Assembly: GCF_028751195.1 (NCBI RefSeq) | Contig: NZ_CP066784.1 | Coordinates: forward strand, 2,914,001 to 2,978,000 | Direction: 5' to 3' | DNA from: Alicyclobacillus sp. ALC3 | GTDB taxonomy: Bacteria > Bacillota > Bacilli > Alicyclobacillales > Alicyclobacillaceae | DNA length: 64,000 bases | In this document: piece after piece, positions 51,813 to 60,366 of the stretch | How positions within the stretch are numbered: the stretch's first letter is position 1 | Layout: every line of letters starts with the position of its first letter | Position numbers and translations under genes: made by a program | The notes under the pieces: generated by a model | Told to the model about the DNA's origin: nothing | The model's database searches: none | The model's input: only the letters and a program-made list of their open reading frames with translations

Positions 51813-53069
51813 TTGTTTCGACCTACCTTTGCCGTCGTTGATGCCCCTGCCATTCGCACCAATGTCGCTGCCGTTCGCAGCCTGTTGGAATCACATAAAC
51901 GCCTCCTCGTCGCCGTCAAGGCCGATGGGTACGGACACGGCGCAGCAGCGGCTGCAGAGGCGGCCCTAGCTGGCGGCGCCACAGACCTCGGCGTCGCTAG
52001 TGTGGAAGAAGCGGTCGCGTTGCGAGAAGCTGATGTGACCGCGCCGATTCTGGTTCTCGGCGTGAGTTCAGCGGTTGGTGTGCGCCAAGCAGCAGAGTTT
52101 GGTGTGACCGTGACCCTCGGCCGGCTCGAGGAGGTCGATGAGATTGACAAAATTCCGTGGCCGACTCCATCGCTGATACCTACAGGTGCGTGTGTGGAAT
52201 CCCCCGGACAGAGCTTGCGGGCGAAAGTCCACCTCAAAATTGACACCGGCATGAGCCGCCTTGGCGTCCGCTCGGCCGCCGACGCTGTCCTCCTCGCGAA
52301 GCGGATAGTGTCTTCTGAACGACTAGAACTCTCAGGTGTGTTCACGCACCTCGCTTGTGCGGACGCGTCGTCGCTGGCGCACGCAGAGGCGCAAATTGAG
52401 CGCTTCCAGGAGGCACTCTCGGCACTTCGGGAGGCAGGCATCGACCCGGGGGTTGTGCATGCAGCCAACAGTGCTGCCGCCCTGCGGCGTCCGGACTGGC
52501 ACTTTGACATGGTGCGCGTCGGCATTGCGGCGTACGGCTACGGACCGGCAGGAGCGTTTGACAGTCCTGTGCCCCTAGTCCCGGCGCTCAACTTGTACAG
52601 TTGTGTGACGCGCGTCGCGACGCTACAGGCAGGCGACACGGTCGGCTACGGGGCGACATTTACGGCGCCTCGAGAGATGCGCATCGCCACGCTGCCAGTT
52701 GGGTACGCAGACGGATACTTTCGCATTCTGTCCAACCGCGCATCGGTCCTGTTCCAAGGGCGACGTGCAGCTGTCGTTGGGAACGTCTGCATGGATCAAT
52801 TGATGGTTGACGTCACCGCTCTGCCCGAGGTTACCGTCGGGGACTGCGCAACACTGTATGGCCGCAGTGCGCCGGAAGACTGGACGGCCGAGCGTCTGTC
52901 AGCGGCGGCTGCGACCGACTTGAACGCTTTTGTCGGCCCGGCTTTTTTCGCCGGAAATTCGGCATCTATCCTGTCACTGGACGAATTGGCCGACCTAGCT
53001 GGGACTATCTCGTATGAGCTAATGTGCGCCTTGTCACCGCGCGTTCCAAGAGTGGTCGTAGCACTTTGA
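51813..53069 (+). CDS. alr: Alanine racemase
   Basis: It interconverts L- and D-alanine for peptidoglycan synthesis. The 418-residue PLP enzyme has the lysine motif LLVAVKADGYGHGA near residue 35, an HLKIDTGMSRLGVR strand, the catalytic tyrosine region DTVGYGATF and VGNVCMDQLMVDVT. It carries a stretch of about 20 extra residues (roughly 110-135, rich in Pro) compared with usual Alr and is thus longer than the normal 370-390. TTG 51813 follows GAGGTG by 6 nt. Confidence 0.94.
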   Translation: MFRPTFAVVDAPAIRTNVAAVRSLLESHKRLLVAVKADGYGHGAAAAAEAALAGGATDLGVASVEEAVALREADVTAPILVLGVSSAVGVRQAAEFGVTVTLGRLEEVDEIDKIPWPTPSLIPTGACVESPGQSLRAKVHLKIDTGMSRLGVRSAADAVLLAKRIVSSERLELSGVFTHLACADASSLAHAEAQIERFQEALSALREAGIDPGVVHAANSAAALRRPDWHFDMVRVGIAAYGYGPAGAFDSPVPLVPALNLYSCVTRVATLQAGDTVGYGATFTAPREMRIATLPVGYADGYFRILSNRASVLFQGRRAAVVGNVCMDQLMVDVTALPEVTVGDCATLYGRSAPEDWTAERLSAAAATDLNAFVGPAFFAGNSASILSLDELADLAGTISYELMCALSPRVPRVVVAL

Positions 53070-53135
53070 CACTGGCAAATGCCCATCGGTATAATGAGTA
53101 AGAAAAGTGACCGTATCGTTGTGGGGGTGCCGCAC

Positions 53136-53408
53136 GTGTCTGACAGCAAGCGAATTGTCGTCTACCTGCCGATGCAGTTGGTGGAACAAGTAGATGACTT
53201 GGTCGAACGGGCGAGATCGAATCGGAGCGAGCTCATTCGGGAGGCCATGCGGCAGTATCTGACCGAGCAACGCAAGTTCGAGATCCGCAACTCGATGCAG
53301 CAGGGGTACTTGGAAATGGCACGGATTAACCTGCGCATCGCATCTGAGTCATTTCCTTTGGAGCAAGAGGCAGGAGGAACGGTTGAGCGACTGGTAAGTG
53401 GGGTGTGA
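53136..53408 (+). CDS. ndoAI: EndoAI-type ribbon-helix-helix antitoxin
   Basis: This 90-residue protein has an N-terminal ribbon-helix-helix DNA-binding domain ([20 protein letters not shown], then [14 protein letters not shown]) and a C-terminal tail [20 protein letters not shown] that wraps the toxin. It ends TVERLVSG as in Bacillus. It neutralises EndoA and represses the pair. GTG 53136 is chosen by alignment with the family and by GGGGGTG 6-7 nt upstream. Confidence 0.93.
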   Translation: MSDSKRIVVYLPMQLVEQVDDLVERARSNRSELIREAMRQYLTEQRKFEIRNSMQQGYLEMARINLRIASESFPLEQEAGGTVERLVSGV

Positions 53409-53412
53409 CAGC

Positions 53413-53763
53413 TTGAATGTCAAGCGAGGGGATGTTTTTTTTGCCGACTTGTCGCCCGTTGTTGGTTCGGAGCAGGGCGGGTTTCGACCTGTCCTCGTGA
53501 TTCAGAACAACATTGGCAATCGGTTCAGCCCCACGGTCATCGTCGCTGCTATCACTGCGCAGATTCAGAAGGCCAAACTGCCGACGCACGTCGAGATTAT
53601 GGCGGAGGAATACGGCCTTGACCGCGACTCGGTGATTCTGCTTGAGCAGATTCGGACGATCGACAAACAGCGCTTGACAGACAAAATCACCCACTTAGAC
53701 GAGCGGATGATGAAACTGGTGAACGAGGCACTGCAGATCAGTCTTGGACTGGTCGATTTCTAA
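53413..53763 (+). CDS. ndoA: EndoA (MazF-type) endoribonuclease toxin
   Basis: It cleaves mRNA at U^ACAU in Bacillus homologues. The 116-residue protein, exactly family length, reads [20 protein letters not shown], then [20 protein letters not shown] and [20 protein letters not shown]. It starts at TTG 53413 with GGGGTG 7 nt upstream. It begins 4 bp after the antitoxin stop. The last 14 coding nucleotides are duplicated right after the stop. Confidence 0.96.
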   Translation: MNVKRGDVFFADLSPVVGSEQGGFRPVLVIQNNIGNRFSPTVIVAAITAQIQKAKLPTHVEIMAEEYGLDRDSVILLEQIRTIDKQRLTDKITHLDERMMKLVNEALQISLGLVDF

Positions 53764-53777
53764 GACTGGTCGATTTC
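53747..53777 (+). repeat. 14-bp direct duplication across the ndoA stop codon
   Basis: GACTGGTCGATTTC at 53747-53760 is followed by the TAA and an exact second copy at 53764-53777, period 17 bp. Confidence 0.95.
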
Positions 53778-53828
53778 GAACCGTATCGCTCCGCGCGGTC
53801 GTCTGGTGGTCGCCAGTGCAAAGGGAGG

Positions 53829-53863
53829 GAGACGCTGCGTACAAGCCGACGTCTCTATTTTTA
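53829..53863 (+). terminator. Terminator-like hairpin upstream of ahcY
   Basis: GAGACG pairs with CGTCTC across a 15-nt loop, followed by TATTTTTAT. It ends the alr-ndoA unit 66 bp after ndoA. Confidence 0.65.
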
Positions 53864-53885
53864 TGCCATTAGGGAGTGTGAACAC

Positions 53886-55175
53886 ATGGACAAGCCTGAG
53901 ACGACACAGGTCCGTACAGGGAACTCAGTTGCGGATTCGCTGATTCGCGACATTGCTTTGGCACCAGTTGGACACCTCAAGATTGACTGGGTAGGGGCCC
54001 ATATGCCGCTGCTCAATCGACTGCGTGAGCAGTTCATGCAGGAGCGGCCGTTTGCGGGTAAGCGCATCGCGATCTGCCTTCACCTTGAAGCAAAGACAGC
54101 GTATCTCGCCCTTGCCATTCAAGCAGGCGGAGCCGAAGTCGCCGTTGCCGCGAGCAACCCGCTGTCCACCCAAGACGACGTAGTGGCAGCACTTGTCGAC
54201 CGCGGTGTGACCGCTTACGCCTGGCATGGGGCCACCGACGAAGAGTACAAGATGCACCTCGACCACTTACTCGACTTCCACCCGGACGCAATCATTGATG
54301 ACGGCGGGGACTTGGTCGCAACCCTGCACCGTGAGAGGCCCGAGCAGACGAGCGAAATCATCGGCGGCTGTGAAGAGACGACTACCGGCATTTTACGCCT
54401 GCGCGCGATGGCCGCGGAGGGTAGTCTGAAGTTCCCAATGATGGCCGTCAACGACGCGCTCTGCAAGTACCTGTTTGACAACCGCTATGGCACAGGTCAG
54501 TCGGTGTGGGACGGCATTATGCGCACGACGAACCTCGTCGTCGCAGGCAAGACGGCGGTTGTCGTCGGCTACGGCTGGTGTGGCAAAGGTGTCGCGATGC
54601 GCGCCAAAGGGCTTGGAGCGCGCGTTGTGGTGTGTGAAGTCGACCCAGTGAAGGCGCTCGAGGCCGTCATGGACGGGTTTGAAGCGATGCCGATTGTCGA
54701 AGCTGCGAAGGTCGGGGACTTCTTCGTCACGGTCACTGGTGATCGCGACTGCATTACCCGCCCGGCGTTTGAGGTCATGAAGGACGGCGCGGTGCTGGCC
54801 AACGCCGGGCACTTTGACGTCGAGATCTCGAAGCCAGACCTGAACGCGCTCGCCTCTTCGGTGCGCACGGTGCGCAAGAACGTCGAGGAGTTTCGCTTTC
54901 AGGATGGGCGTCGCGTCTACCTGCTTGCTGAGGGCCGCCTAGTCAACCTCGCTTCTGGCGACGGTCACCCTGTTGAAGTGATGGACATGACGTTTGCGCT
55001 GCAGGCGCTCGGTCTGCGGGCAGTCGTCGAGAACACCCTCCCGCCTGGCGTGCATACGATCCCGAAGGACATCGACGCGCAGGTCGCTCGTATGCGGCTT
55101 GAGGCGTGGGGCGTCCGGGTGGATGAACTGTCTCCGACACAAGAGGCCTACATGGCAAGCTGGCACGAGGATTGA
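53886..55175 (+). CDS. ahcY: Adenosylhomocysteinase
   Basis: It hydrolyses S-adenosylhomocysteine to adenosine and homocysteine, recycling the methyl cycle. The 429-residue protein has CEETTTGILRLRAM, the substrate/NAD region VNDALCKYLFDNRYGTGQS, the NAD fold VVVGYGWCGKGVAMRAKGLG (about 220) and late NAGHFDVEI. It lacks the roughly 40-residue insert of proteobacterial forms. AGGGAGTG precedes the ATG. In Bacillus the same reaction is often done by MtnN plus LuxS. Confidence 0.95.
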   Translation: MDKPETTQVRTGNSVADSLIRDIALAPVGHLKIDWVGAHMPLLNRLREQFMQERPFAGKRIAICLHLEAKTAYLALAIQAGGAEVAVAASNPLSTQDDVVAALVDRGVTAYAWHGATDEEYKMHLDHLLDFHPDAIIDDGGDLVATLHRERPEQTSEIIGGCEETTTGILRLRAMAAEGSLKFPMMAVNDALCKYLFDNRYGTGQSVWDGIMRTTNLVVAGKTAVVVGYGWCGKGVAMRAKGLGARVVVCEVDPVKALEAVMDGFEAMPIVEAAKVGDFFVTVTGDRDCITRPAFEVMKDGAVLANAGHFDVEISKPDLNALASSVRTVRKNVEEFRFQDGRRVYLLAEGRLVNLASGDGHPVEVMDMTFALQALGLRAVVENTLPPGVHTIPKDIDAQVARMRLEAWGVRVDELSPTQEAYMASWHED

Positions 55176-55284
55176 GGCCACGAACGCAGACGTTGATTGT
55201 GCCCGTTTGCGCGGCGCTCAAGTTCGAATAGCGTTCCTCTTTGCGCGGGTATTTGCGCGGGCGCTGCCTAGCTGATGACGACAC

Positions 55285-55322
55285 AACCCCACCCGACGCC
55301 CTAGGCGGAAGGTGGGGTTTTT
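55285..55322 (+). terminator. Rho-independent terminator that contains the next gene's ribosome site
   Basis: AACCCCACC (55285-55293) pairs with GGTGGGGTT (55311-55319) and runs into TTTTTG. The 3' arm GGTGGGG is also the only ribosome-site-like sequence for the TTG start at 55324. Confidence 0.75.
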
Positions 55323-55323
55323 G

Positions 55324-56139
55324 TTGAAGCCATTGATTGGACTGACGTGTTATCGCCACAACTTAAACCTGTCGACCCCGGGGCCGGACTTACTCGGGGC
55401 ACAGCTCTCTGACGACTACAGTCAAGGTGTGGAAGCAGCGGGCGGTGTACCCCTGCTCATCCCGTATCTGGCGACCAAGGACGCAGTCCGGGCGGTGGCA
55501 GAGCGCATCGACGGATTGTTGTTGACGGGAGGCAATGATGTCGATCCCGCTACCTACGGCAGCGAACCGGAAGTTGGACTTGGCGTCGTCTATCCGCAAC
55601 GGGATCGACTTGAGATTCGCCTGCTGCGAGAGGTGATGCGGATGGGCAAACCGGTGTTTGGTATCTGCCGCGGACTGCAACTGATGAACGCCGCTTTCGG
55701 TGGAACGCTGGTTCAAGACTTGGGGCGCACCAAGCAGAGCAAAATCCAGCACAGTCAGAAGGCACCGCGACACCACATGAGTCACACCGTGCACATTGAT
55801 CCCGACAGCCGCATCTACACGCTGCTCGGTCAGAAGAGAAAACTTCGGACGAACTCCTATCATCACCAGGCAGTACAGCAACTCGCGCCGTCGCTGCGCG
55901 CGGTTGCTTGGGATGACGACGGTTTGATTGAAGCAGTCGAGTTTCAGGTCGAGTTGCAGGTCGCGGGCGACCGACGCAAGCGTGCAGGCACGCTCGAGTT
56001 GGGCTCGAATGCCGGACAACCGTTTGTTGTCGCCGTCCAATGGCATCCGGAGAACCTGTGGCGAACGGCACCGGAGTTTCTCGGTTTGTTTCGAGGGCTG
56101 GTGGAAGCAGCGGGCAGCGTCCCCTATTGCGCGGAGTAG
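55324..56139 (+). CDS. Peptidase C26 family gamma-glutamyl hydrolase (PuuD-like)
   Basis: This 271-residue class-I glutamine amidotransferase-like hydrolase probably frees glutamate from a gamma-glutamyl amide. Motifs are DGLLLTGGNDVDPATYGSEP, the nucleophile in PVFGICRGLQLMNAAFGGTL (about 112), NSYHHQAVQQLAPSL and the catalytic His in VAVQWHPENLW (about 240). The start is TTG 55324 (TTG 55321 and GTG 55312 are alternatives). The other Puu genes are absent, so a putrescine role is not certain. Confidence 0.85.
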   Translation: MKPLIGLTCYRHNLNLSTPGPDLLGAQLSDDYSQGVEAAGGVPLLIPYLATKDAVRAVAERIDGLLLTGGNDVDPATYGSEPEVGLGVVYPQRDRLEIRLLREVMRMGKPVFGICRGLQLMNAAFGGTLVQDLGRTKQSKIQHSQKAPRHHMSHTVHIDPDSRIYTLLGQKRKLRTNSYHHQAVQQLAPSLRAVAWDDDGLIEAVEFQVELQVAGDRRKRAGTLELGSNAGQPFVVAVQWHPENLWRTAPEFLGLFRGLVEAAGSVPYCAE

Positions 56140-56201
56140 CTACATCTCTTCCAATGCGCGGGCGAAAGACAACCTGCCGCGCAGGAGGAGGGGAAGGCAC
56201 A

Positions 56202-56417
56202 ATGGCAACAGTCACTGCATTGTCGCGTCACCTGCAGCTTCAGTTTCAGAACGGAACTACGGCGACCGGGCAGCCCAAAGTGAAGAACCAGACCTACGCC
56301 AACGTCTCGCCAACTTCGGCGGACGATGACGTCCTCGCAGTCGGACAGGCCCTCGCTGGCTTGTCGAGCCAAACACTGCTGGGGATTGCGCGCGTCGACC
56401 AAAACGGTCTGGTGTAA
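56202..56417 (+). CDS. DUF1659 small protein
   Basis: This 71-residue protein of DUF1659 type: RHLQLQFQNGTTATGQPKVK, then YANVSPTSADDDVLAVGQAL and LSSQTLLGIARVD. Found in spore-forming Firmicutes and always near DUF2922 proteins; function unknown. GAGGAGGGG precedes the ATG by 7-8 nt. It is the first of a pair with the DUF2922 gene 59 bp downstream. Confidence 0.8.
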   Translation: MATVTALSRHLQLQFQNGTTATGQPKVKNQTYANVSPTSADDDVLAVGQALAGLSSQTLLGIARVDQNGLV

Positions 56418-56476
56418 TCAGGTTAGTGCATTCACGAGCTAGTGGATTTGCGAGCTACGAGAGGGAGGTGACAGAC

Positions 56477-56695
56477 ATGGCCGAGAAGACAGTCCTGCAG
56501 ATGCAGTTCATGACGGACCAAAACAAGAAGGTGCACATTGATGTGCCGACCCCAGTGCAACCCGTCGATAACTCGAAGGTGGACGCTGCGATGGCTCTCA
56601 TCGTATCGAAAAACATCTTCGCGCTACCACAAGGCAGTATTGTGAAGTCGATTGGCGCAAGCCTGATCGACACGTCGACGACTACGGTTGGCTAA
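56477..56695 (+). CDS. DUF2922 small protein
   Basis: This 72-residue protein shows KTVLQMQFMTDQNKKVHIDV, then KVDAAMALIVSKNIFALPQG, as in DUF2922. It pairs with the DUF1659 gene upstream, as in Bacillus. GAGGGAGGTG precedes the ATG by 6 nt. Function unknown. Confidence 0.8.
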   Translation: MAEKTVLQMQFMTDQNKKVHIDVPTPVQPVDNSKVDAAMALIVSKNIFALPQGSIVKSIGASLIDTSTTTVG

Positions 56696-56774
56696 CGTCC
56701 GGAGTCACAGACAGGCAAACGTTCGGCGTTGAGTCGCGCAGGCTGTCCTCGGGATGCAAGCAGAGGGCAGCCTG

Positions 56775-56802
56775 CTGCTGTCTATCGTCTGCTGTCTATC
56801 GT
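56775..56802. repeat. 14-bp tandem duplication
   Basis: CTGCTGTCTATCGT occurs twice in tandem, followed by CTGCC, in the short space between the DUF2922 gene and the convergent DUF1450 gene. Confidence 0.85.
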
Positions 56803-56815
56803 CTGCCACCTTCTG

Positions 56816-57058
56816 CTATTCGCCGGGCTGACTTAACAAGTGGCACACTTTTTCGTACAACGCATCTGCGTCATCCGAAATCACATAGGAAACCCCGTTG
56901 ACGAGCAGGAACGGCCGCTTTGCGCAGTGCTCGCAAGGACCGAGACGCGCCCACTGACGGATCGCGGCCTGCGGTTGCTCCGCTACAACCCGCTGTGCGA
57001 CGCTGCGTGATCCGAGTGGGGCATTTTTCGTACATAGTTCGAGTTTGACGAGTTTCAT
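56816..57058 (-). CDS. DUF1450 (YuzB-like) protein
   Basis: This 80-residue protein resembles YuzB: ELCTKNAPLGS, then LGPCEHCAKRPFLLVNG with a C-x2-C pair, and a final DDADALYEKVCHLL. Such proteins have a thioredoxin-like ferredoxin fold and may bind an Fe-S cluster; the role is unknown. GAGGAGGTAGC precedes ATG 57058. Confidence 0.75.
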   Translation of the reverse strand: MKLVKLELCTKNAPLGSRSVAQRVVAEQPQAAIRQWARLGPCEHCAKRPFLLVNGVSYVISDDADALYEKVCHLLSQPGE

Positions 57059-57316
57059 GCTACCTCCTCGGGCCATGAAGGACTGGTGGCTGGACCTGCT
57101 CGTGAGCACGGGCGTGATTGGCTGAACGCGCAGGGCGTGTGACGTCATCATCGGGGCACCCGGACTGCTGCGCACCTCCACTGCTGCGCCCCCAGGTCAT
57201 CGGCGCGAGGCGGCCGTTCGCGGGCCGCTTGCTAGCGGCGCGGGGGGCTCCTGCTCGGTGCGGAGCGGCTGCTATCGATTTGGACGGTCGTGATCGACTG
57301 TAGCAGTCCGGCCCGG

Positions 57317-57922
57317 TCACCGCGAAGGGGCGCCGCTGTACCGCGCTAGCCACCATACGATTAGGCCAAAAATGACAACCCCCGCGATGTAGGCGAAATA
57401 CGTTTGTAGCGTGTGCATCATCAGTTGGGCGTTTTCGCCGAACCAGTATCCTGCTGCGACCCAACCACCGCACCAGAGTATCGCGCTGATGCCAGTGTAG
57501 ATGAGAAATGGCCGGAAATCCATGCGTCCGAAGCCTGCGACGTACGAACTGACGGACCGGATCCCGGGCAAAAAACGCCCTGGGATGAGCAACAGGGCAC
57601 CGTATCGATCGATGAGCCGGGTGGTGCGCATCATGGTGCGCTTGTTGAACACAGGAAAGTGATTGACGAAGCGACCGAGTTCGGGGCCAAAGTGGTAGCT
57701 GACCCAGTACGCGACGCCCGTGCCGATGAGATACCCGGCCACGCAACACGCCACCGTGCCCACGAAGGTAAAGTGGCCTTGGGCGGCGGCGTATCCGTAC
57801 AGAACCATGACGGCGTCACCTGGAAACGGGAGGCCTAGACCTTCGATCACGAGGGCAAGCGCGATTCCCGGGTAGCCAAGCGCGAAGACGTGGTGGGTGA
57901 ACGTTCCAAACCATTGCAGCAC
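57317..57922 (-). CDS. DedA family membrane protein (second)
   Basis: This 201-residue VTT-domain protein has the hallmarks VIEGLGLPFPGDAVMVLYGY, then YRYGAL-like DRYGALLLIPGRFLPGIRSV and SSYVAGFGRMDFRPFL. It likely flips a lipid carrier across the membrane. GTG 57922 lies 7 nt after GGAGGG. The repeat array 3 begins about 170 bp upstream of it. Confidence 0.87.
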   Translation of the reverse strand: MLQWFGTFTHHVFALGYPGIALALVIEGLGLPFPGDAVMVLYGYAAAQGHFTFVGTVACCVAGYLIGTGVAYWVSYHFGPELGRFVNHFPVFNKRTMMRTTRLIDRYGALLLIPGRFLPGIRSVSSYVAGFGRMDFRPFLIYTGISAILWCGGWVAAGYWFGENAQLMMHTLQTYFAYIAGVVIFGLIVWWLARYSGAPSR

Positions 57923-58039
57923 CAGGCGTCCCTCCGTATCCCAGCACAGTTCGCAGACTCTCGTCCGCGTCGATCTATGCTTACGACAGGAACGTGGCGG
58001 ACATGTCTGCGATGCTGGTTCGGAATGCGTCGGTGAGTT

Positions 58040-58087
58040 GGGATGGTGAGTGGGATGGTGAGTGGGATGGTGAGTGGGATGGTGAGT
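58040..58087. repeat. 12-bp tandem repeat, 4 copies
   Basis: GGGATGGTGAGT is repeated four times just upstream of array 3. Confidence 0.95.
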
Positions 58088-58092
58088 GGGCG

Positions 58093-58958
58093 AGCGCCAA
58101 ATTGGGGGTATTGGCAGCGCGATCCCGTTCGCATTGCGCCAAATTGGCGGTAATTATGGGTGGGGTGCAGCGGCATAGCGCCAAAATGGCGCAACGGTGG
58201 CCAATAGCGCCATTTTGGCGGTATTACGGGCGGGGGTGTGGCGGCATAGCGCCAAAATGGCGCAATGGTGGCCAATAGCGCCAAATTGGCGGTAATTACG
58301 GGTGGGATGTGGCCGCATAGCGCCAAAATGGCGCAATGGGGGTCAATAGCGCCAAATTGGCGGTAATTATGGGCGGGGTGTGGCGGCATAGCGCCAAAAT
58401 GGCGCAATGGTGATCAATAGCGCCAAAATGGCGGTAATTATGGGCGGGGTGTGGCGGCATAGCGCCAAAATGGCGCATTGGTGGTCAATAGCGCCATTTT
58501 GGCGGTAATTATGGGCGGGGTGTGGCGGCATAGCGCCAAAATGGCGCAATGGTGGTCAATAGCGCCAAAATGGCGGTATTACGGGCGGGGTGTGGCGGCA
58601 TAGCGCCAAAATGGCGCAATGGTGGCCAATAGCGCCAAAATGGCGGTAATTATGGGCGGGGTGTGGCCGCATAGCGCCAAAATGGCGCAATGGTGGTCAA
58701 TAGCGCCAAAATGGCGGTATTATGGGCGGGGTGTGGCCGCATAGCGCCAAAATGGCGCAATGGTGGCCAATAGCGCCATTTTGGCGGTAATTACGGGCGG
58801 GGTGTGGCCGCATAGCGCCAAAATGGCGCAATAGGGGTCAATAGCGCCAAATTGGCGGTAATTATGGGCGGGGTGTGGCCGCATAGCGCCAAAATGGCGC
58901 AATGGTAGTCAATAGCGCCAATTTGGCGGTAATTACGGGCGGGTGTGGCTGTATAGCA
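58093..58958. repeat. Array 3: 11 copies of a 71-bp unit with two palindromes each
   Basis: Each unit has a first palindrome TAGCGCCAAAATGGCGCA, 29 bp on a second one (TAGCGCCA...TGGCGGTA), and 42 bp on the next unit. Full units start at about 58174, 58246, 58317, 58388, 58458, 58529, 58599, 58671, 58741, 58812 and 58883. Two degenerate half-units precede them (58093, 58136). The first palindrome has the centre AAAAT in all 11 units. The second varies: AAAAT four times, ATTTT three times, AAATT three times and AATTT once. Minus-strand frames across the array (MRHFGAMPPHP repeats) are by-products of the repeat. Confidence 0.97.
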
Positions 58959-58993
58959 CCAACCTCATGCTCCTACGGAGCACAAATTGTGAT

Positions 58994-59019
58994 GAAAATA
59001 GCCGCAGACGGCTATTTTC
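58994..59019. other. Hairpin resembling that at 516-539
   Basis: GAAAATAGCCG (58994-59004) pairs with CGGCTATTTTC (59009-59019), loop CAGA. Like the first hairpin it has the outline GAAAATnGCC...GGCnATTTTC and is followed within 3 nt by CATCAA. From 59020 to 59104 nothing else is evident. Confidence 0.7.
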
Positions 59020-59104
59020 CCATCAATAGAGTAATAGGAGCGATAGCGCCCTCGTACAGGAGGCAGCTAAGCCGTCGCGGTTCAGCAGGCGGACCGGGAG
59101 CCCA

Positions 59105-59150
59105 ATAAAAAGGGGGGTATCTCCTGGCCAATGGCCTGAGAAATACCCCC
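59105..59150 (-). terminator. Rho-independent terminator of the CwlO-like gene
   Basis: On the minus strand GGGGGTAT and ATACCCCC form the base, with inner TCTC/GGAGA-like and GGCCA/TGGCC pairs, followed by CTTTTTATT. It lies 62 bp after the stop. Confidence 0.88.
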
Positions 59151-59156
59151 GGACTT

Positions 59157-59196
59157 CCAGCTACAGCCAGCTACAGCCAGCTACAGCCAGCTACAG
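59157..59196. repeat. 10-bp tandem repeat, 4 copies
   Basis: CCAGCTACAG is repeated four times between the CwlO-like gene stop and its terminator. Confidence 0.95.
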
Positions 59197-59211
59197 ATGC
59201 GAGCGGCTCGC

Positions 59212-60366
59212 CTACTTAATCATCTGGCGCGCGCCGAGGTACTTGGGTCCCCAGTACGAGTTGTGGATGTTGTCGATCACGAGGCCCATGTCCTCGGAGT
59301 CGAGCATCATGCCGTTGCCAACGTAGATGCCGACGTGTGACGCTCCTGGTGCGTAGGTGCTGAAGAACACCAGATCGCCCGGCTGCAGGTTCGCCTCAGA
59401 GACTGGCACACCAACTGCGTACTGCTCCTCAGATGTGCGCGGTATGTTAATGCCAAAGTGGGCGAAGACGAACTGCGTAAAGCCGGAGCAATCGAAGCCT
59501 GGATTCGGGCTTGTCCCGCCCCAGACGTACGGGGTGCCCATGAACTGTTCGCCGAACTGAATGATGGCCTGCGCGTTTCCGGTCGGCAGGCTTCCAGAGG
59601 TGTGGTGCTGCGCTGCCTTGGCAGCCAACTGCGTTTCGTATTCAATCTGTGAAATCTGCTGAGCAGTCAAGTGAATCTGACTCTCAAGCAGGGTGCGGCG
59701 GCGAGTCTGTTGGCCGATGTTCGCTTTGACTGCCGCGAGCATTTGTTGGTGCTGTGTTTGCAATACCTGCTCCGCGTGTTGGAAGCTCTGCAGTTGAGCC
59801 CGCTTGGTCGACAAGGTCGCGTACTGCAGTTGCTGCTGTTTCTGCTGTGTCAGGATGACCTGCTGCAGGGCCGTCACCTGATCGACCAGTTTCTTTTGGG
59901 CTTTGGTAATCTGCTCAAGCATGTAGAGGCGCGACAGCAAGTTGTCAAAACTAGTCGACTGCATCAGTACGCTCAAGTACGACACGTGACCGTTCTCGTA
60001 CATTGAGCGAATTTGTCCAATTAAGTCGGTCTTGTCCGTTTGCAGCTTGGCCTGATTCGCCTTCAGTTTTACATTCAACGCTGCGATGTGTGCGTTCACC
60101 TGTGCCATCTGTTGTTGGTTCTGGGAGATTGCTGACATGACGTTAGAGAGCGAATACTGTTCTTGTTGGACCGTGCTCTGCAAGGTCGTCATCTGCAGTT
60201 TTTCCTGCGAAATTTGCGCGTAGGTTTGGTTGGACTCCGACTTCAACTTACTCATCAACTGCTGTTCAGACGCGAGTGAAGCAGCTTGCGTCGGCGTGAC
60301 CGTCGTGGCTGCCAGCGCCGCAACAGCCACCAATCCCGCGAGAGCAGTTCGTGTGGCGCGCAACAA
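59212..60366 (-). CDS. CwlO/PcsB-like coiled-coil NlpC/P60 hydrolase
   Basis: The 384-residue secreted protein has a signal peptide (ending about PTQAAS) and a long coiled coil (about 35-260, rich in Gln and Leu, with SMYENGHVSYLSVLMQSTSF as in PcsB/CwlO). A C-terminal P60 domain follows, with Cys in GFDCSGFTQFVFAHFG and His in GASHVGIYVG. Members are activated by FtsEX for elongation or division; no ftsEX is nearby. TTG 60366 follows GGAGGAG by 6 nt. This is the third P60 enzyme in the window. Confidence 0.9.
   Translation of the reverse strand: MLRATRTALAGLVAVAALAATTVTPTQAASLASEQQLMSKLKSESNQTYAQISQEKLQMTTLQSTVQQEQYSLSNVMSAISQNQQQMAQVNAHIAALNVKLKANQAKLQTDKTDLIGQIRSMYENGHVSYLSVLMQSTSFDNLLSRLYMLEQITKAQKKLVDQVTALQQVILTQQKQQQLQYATLSTKRAQLQSFQHAEQVLQTQHQQMLAAVKANIGQQTRRRTLLESQIHLTAQQISQIEYETQLAAKAAQHHTSGSLPTGNAQAIIQFGEQFMGTPYVWGGTSPNPGFDCSGFTQFVFAHFGINIPRTSEEQYAVGVPVSEANLQPGDLVFFSTYAPGASHVGIYVGNGMMLDSEDMGLVIDNIHNSYWGPKYLGARQMIK

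Noticed and set aside
57847..58902. Minus-strand proteins with MRHFGAMPPHP repeats
   Set aside because: These frames are open only because the 71-bp unit has few stop codons. They shift frame between units, lack ribosome sites and have no protein-like composition.
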